Shown: positions 63,828-64,000 of the stretch, piece by piece
How the letters are laid out: each line of letters begins with the position of its first letter
Position numbering within the stretch: the stretch's first letter is position 1
Assembly (NCBI RefSeq): GCF_900109755.1
Contig: NZ_FOAR01000008.1
Location: 140,902-204,901 of the forward strand
DNA: 64,000 nucleotides
Direction: 5' to 3'
Source of the DNA: Pseudomonas agarici
GTDB lineage: Bacteria > Pseudomonadota > Gammaproteobacteria > Pseudomonadales > Pseudomonadaceae
The notes under the pieces: model-generated
Database searches by the model: none
Seen by the model: the letters and a program-made list of their open reading frames with translations, nothing else
What the model was told of the DNA's origin: nothing
Position numbers and translations under genes: made by a program

Positions 63828-64000
63828 CCGAGTTTCAACCTGGCTGGTACCACGTCCAGAACGAGATGGGCAACGCGATAGACTGTCGCGACAACATAAA
63901 TACGTTGAAAAACAGAGGTTATCGCCTGCTTCAAGCAATAAGCATCGGGCTGCTGATCACCACGCTGGTGGGCTGCAACGGCGAAGAACCGGACAAGGGG
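63824..64000 (+). CDS. DUF3304-type lipoprotein (copy 2, cut by window end)
   Basis: The frame is open to base 64000 (59 codons seen). From codon 28 it is almost identical to copy 1 (LKNRGYRLLQAIS, then lipobox LVGC and NGEEPDKG). The ATG used in copy 1 corresponds to ATA here, so translation must begin upstream at 63824 or 63866, giving a long 36-50 residue pre-lipobox stretch, or at a TTG at 63905. This is a recent tandem duplication. Confidence 0.65.
   Translation, partial: MTEFQPGWYHVQNEMGNAIDCRDNINTLKNRGYRLLQAISIGLLITTLVGCNGEEPDKG

Overview
The window is a stretch of chromosome from a Pseudomonas of the fluorescens group. The evidence is the high GC content, the gene order (mupP-yciK, a bolA-fumC cluster, prmB/aroC, an N-acetylglutaminylglutamine osmolyte operon, a complete ccm operon with fliK and an flhB-like gene behind it) and the very high recognisability of the proteins. 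No tRNA, rRNA, CRISPR array or intact transposon was seen. All functional calls come from reading translated sequence and recalling families; no search was run.

Layout. 1-2.4 kb: the end of mupP, yciK and a TenA/PqqC-fold protein. 2.4-9.5 kb (minus strand): an RbdA-like GGDEF/EAL c-di-GMP enzyme, an ABC exporter, a DsbA/FrnE-like protein, trhO, then bolA and a DUF2059 protein. 9.6-15.9 kb: fumC, an EamA transporter, a two-domain polyphosphate kinase 2 and bifunctional mnmC. 15.9-20.8 kb: a single 1623-residue toxin/effector with a TcdA/B-type N-terminal half, leucine-rich repeats and a NEL-type E3 ubiquitin ligase domain. 21.2-26.5 kb: the NAGGN osmoprotectant operon (amidotransferase, synthetase, M42 peptidase), a YheU protein and a csrA paralogue. 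26.9-31.6 kb: an LtaS-like phosphoglycerol transferase and several small or unknown proteins, one with ankyrin repeats.

31.7-38.9 kb: a LuxR-type regulator, a divergent acireductone dioxygenase without its usual mtnB/mtnC partners, an MFS transporter, aroC, a hydrolase, a tail-anchored unknown, prmB and an isochorismatase-fold protein. 39-41.4 kb: Smr protein, folE, glutaredoxin-like protein, LprI-like protein. 41.6-46.8 kb: a urate/allantoin catabolic cluster (uraH divergent from puuE-uraD-alc-allA-puuD), with two matching 14-nt boxes in the divergent promoter region. 46.9-51.3 kb: DUF808 protein, TetR regulator, voltage-gated potassium channel, sulfate-binding protein, unknown exported protein. 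51.6-59 kb (minus): the full ccmABCDEFGHI cytochrome c maturation operon, tightly overlapped and ending in a small lipoprotein and a strong terminator. 59.1-61 kb: fliK and an flhB-tail gene.

61-64 kb is clearly accessory. An AT-rich island carries a TSUP permease and is closed by a decayed second copy of the flhB-tail gene. It is followed by two tandem, nearly identical DUF3304-type lipoprotein genes, the second cut by the window end.

Non-coding structure worth keeping: a MITE-like intergenic repeat (two near-complete copies and one solo end, which supplies the stop codon of uraH), two REP-like palindromes, four good intrinsic terminators, and an IS3-type transposase tail remnant near 51.5 kb. 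The most unusual points are the NEL effector with no secretion genes nearby, the acireductone dioxygenase with a lost metal-binding histidine, the isochorismatase-fold protein with serine in place of the catalytic cysteine, the MITE-like family, and the tandem lipoproteins at the right edge.
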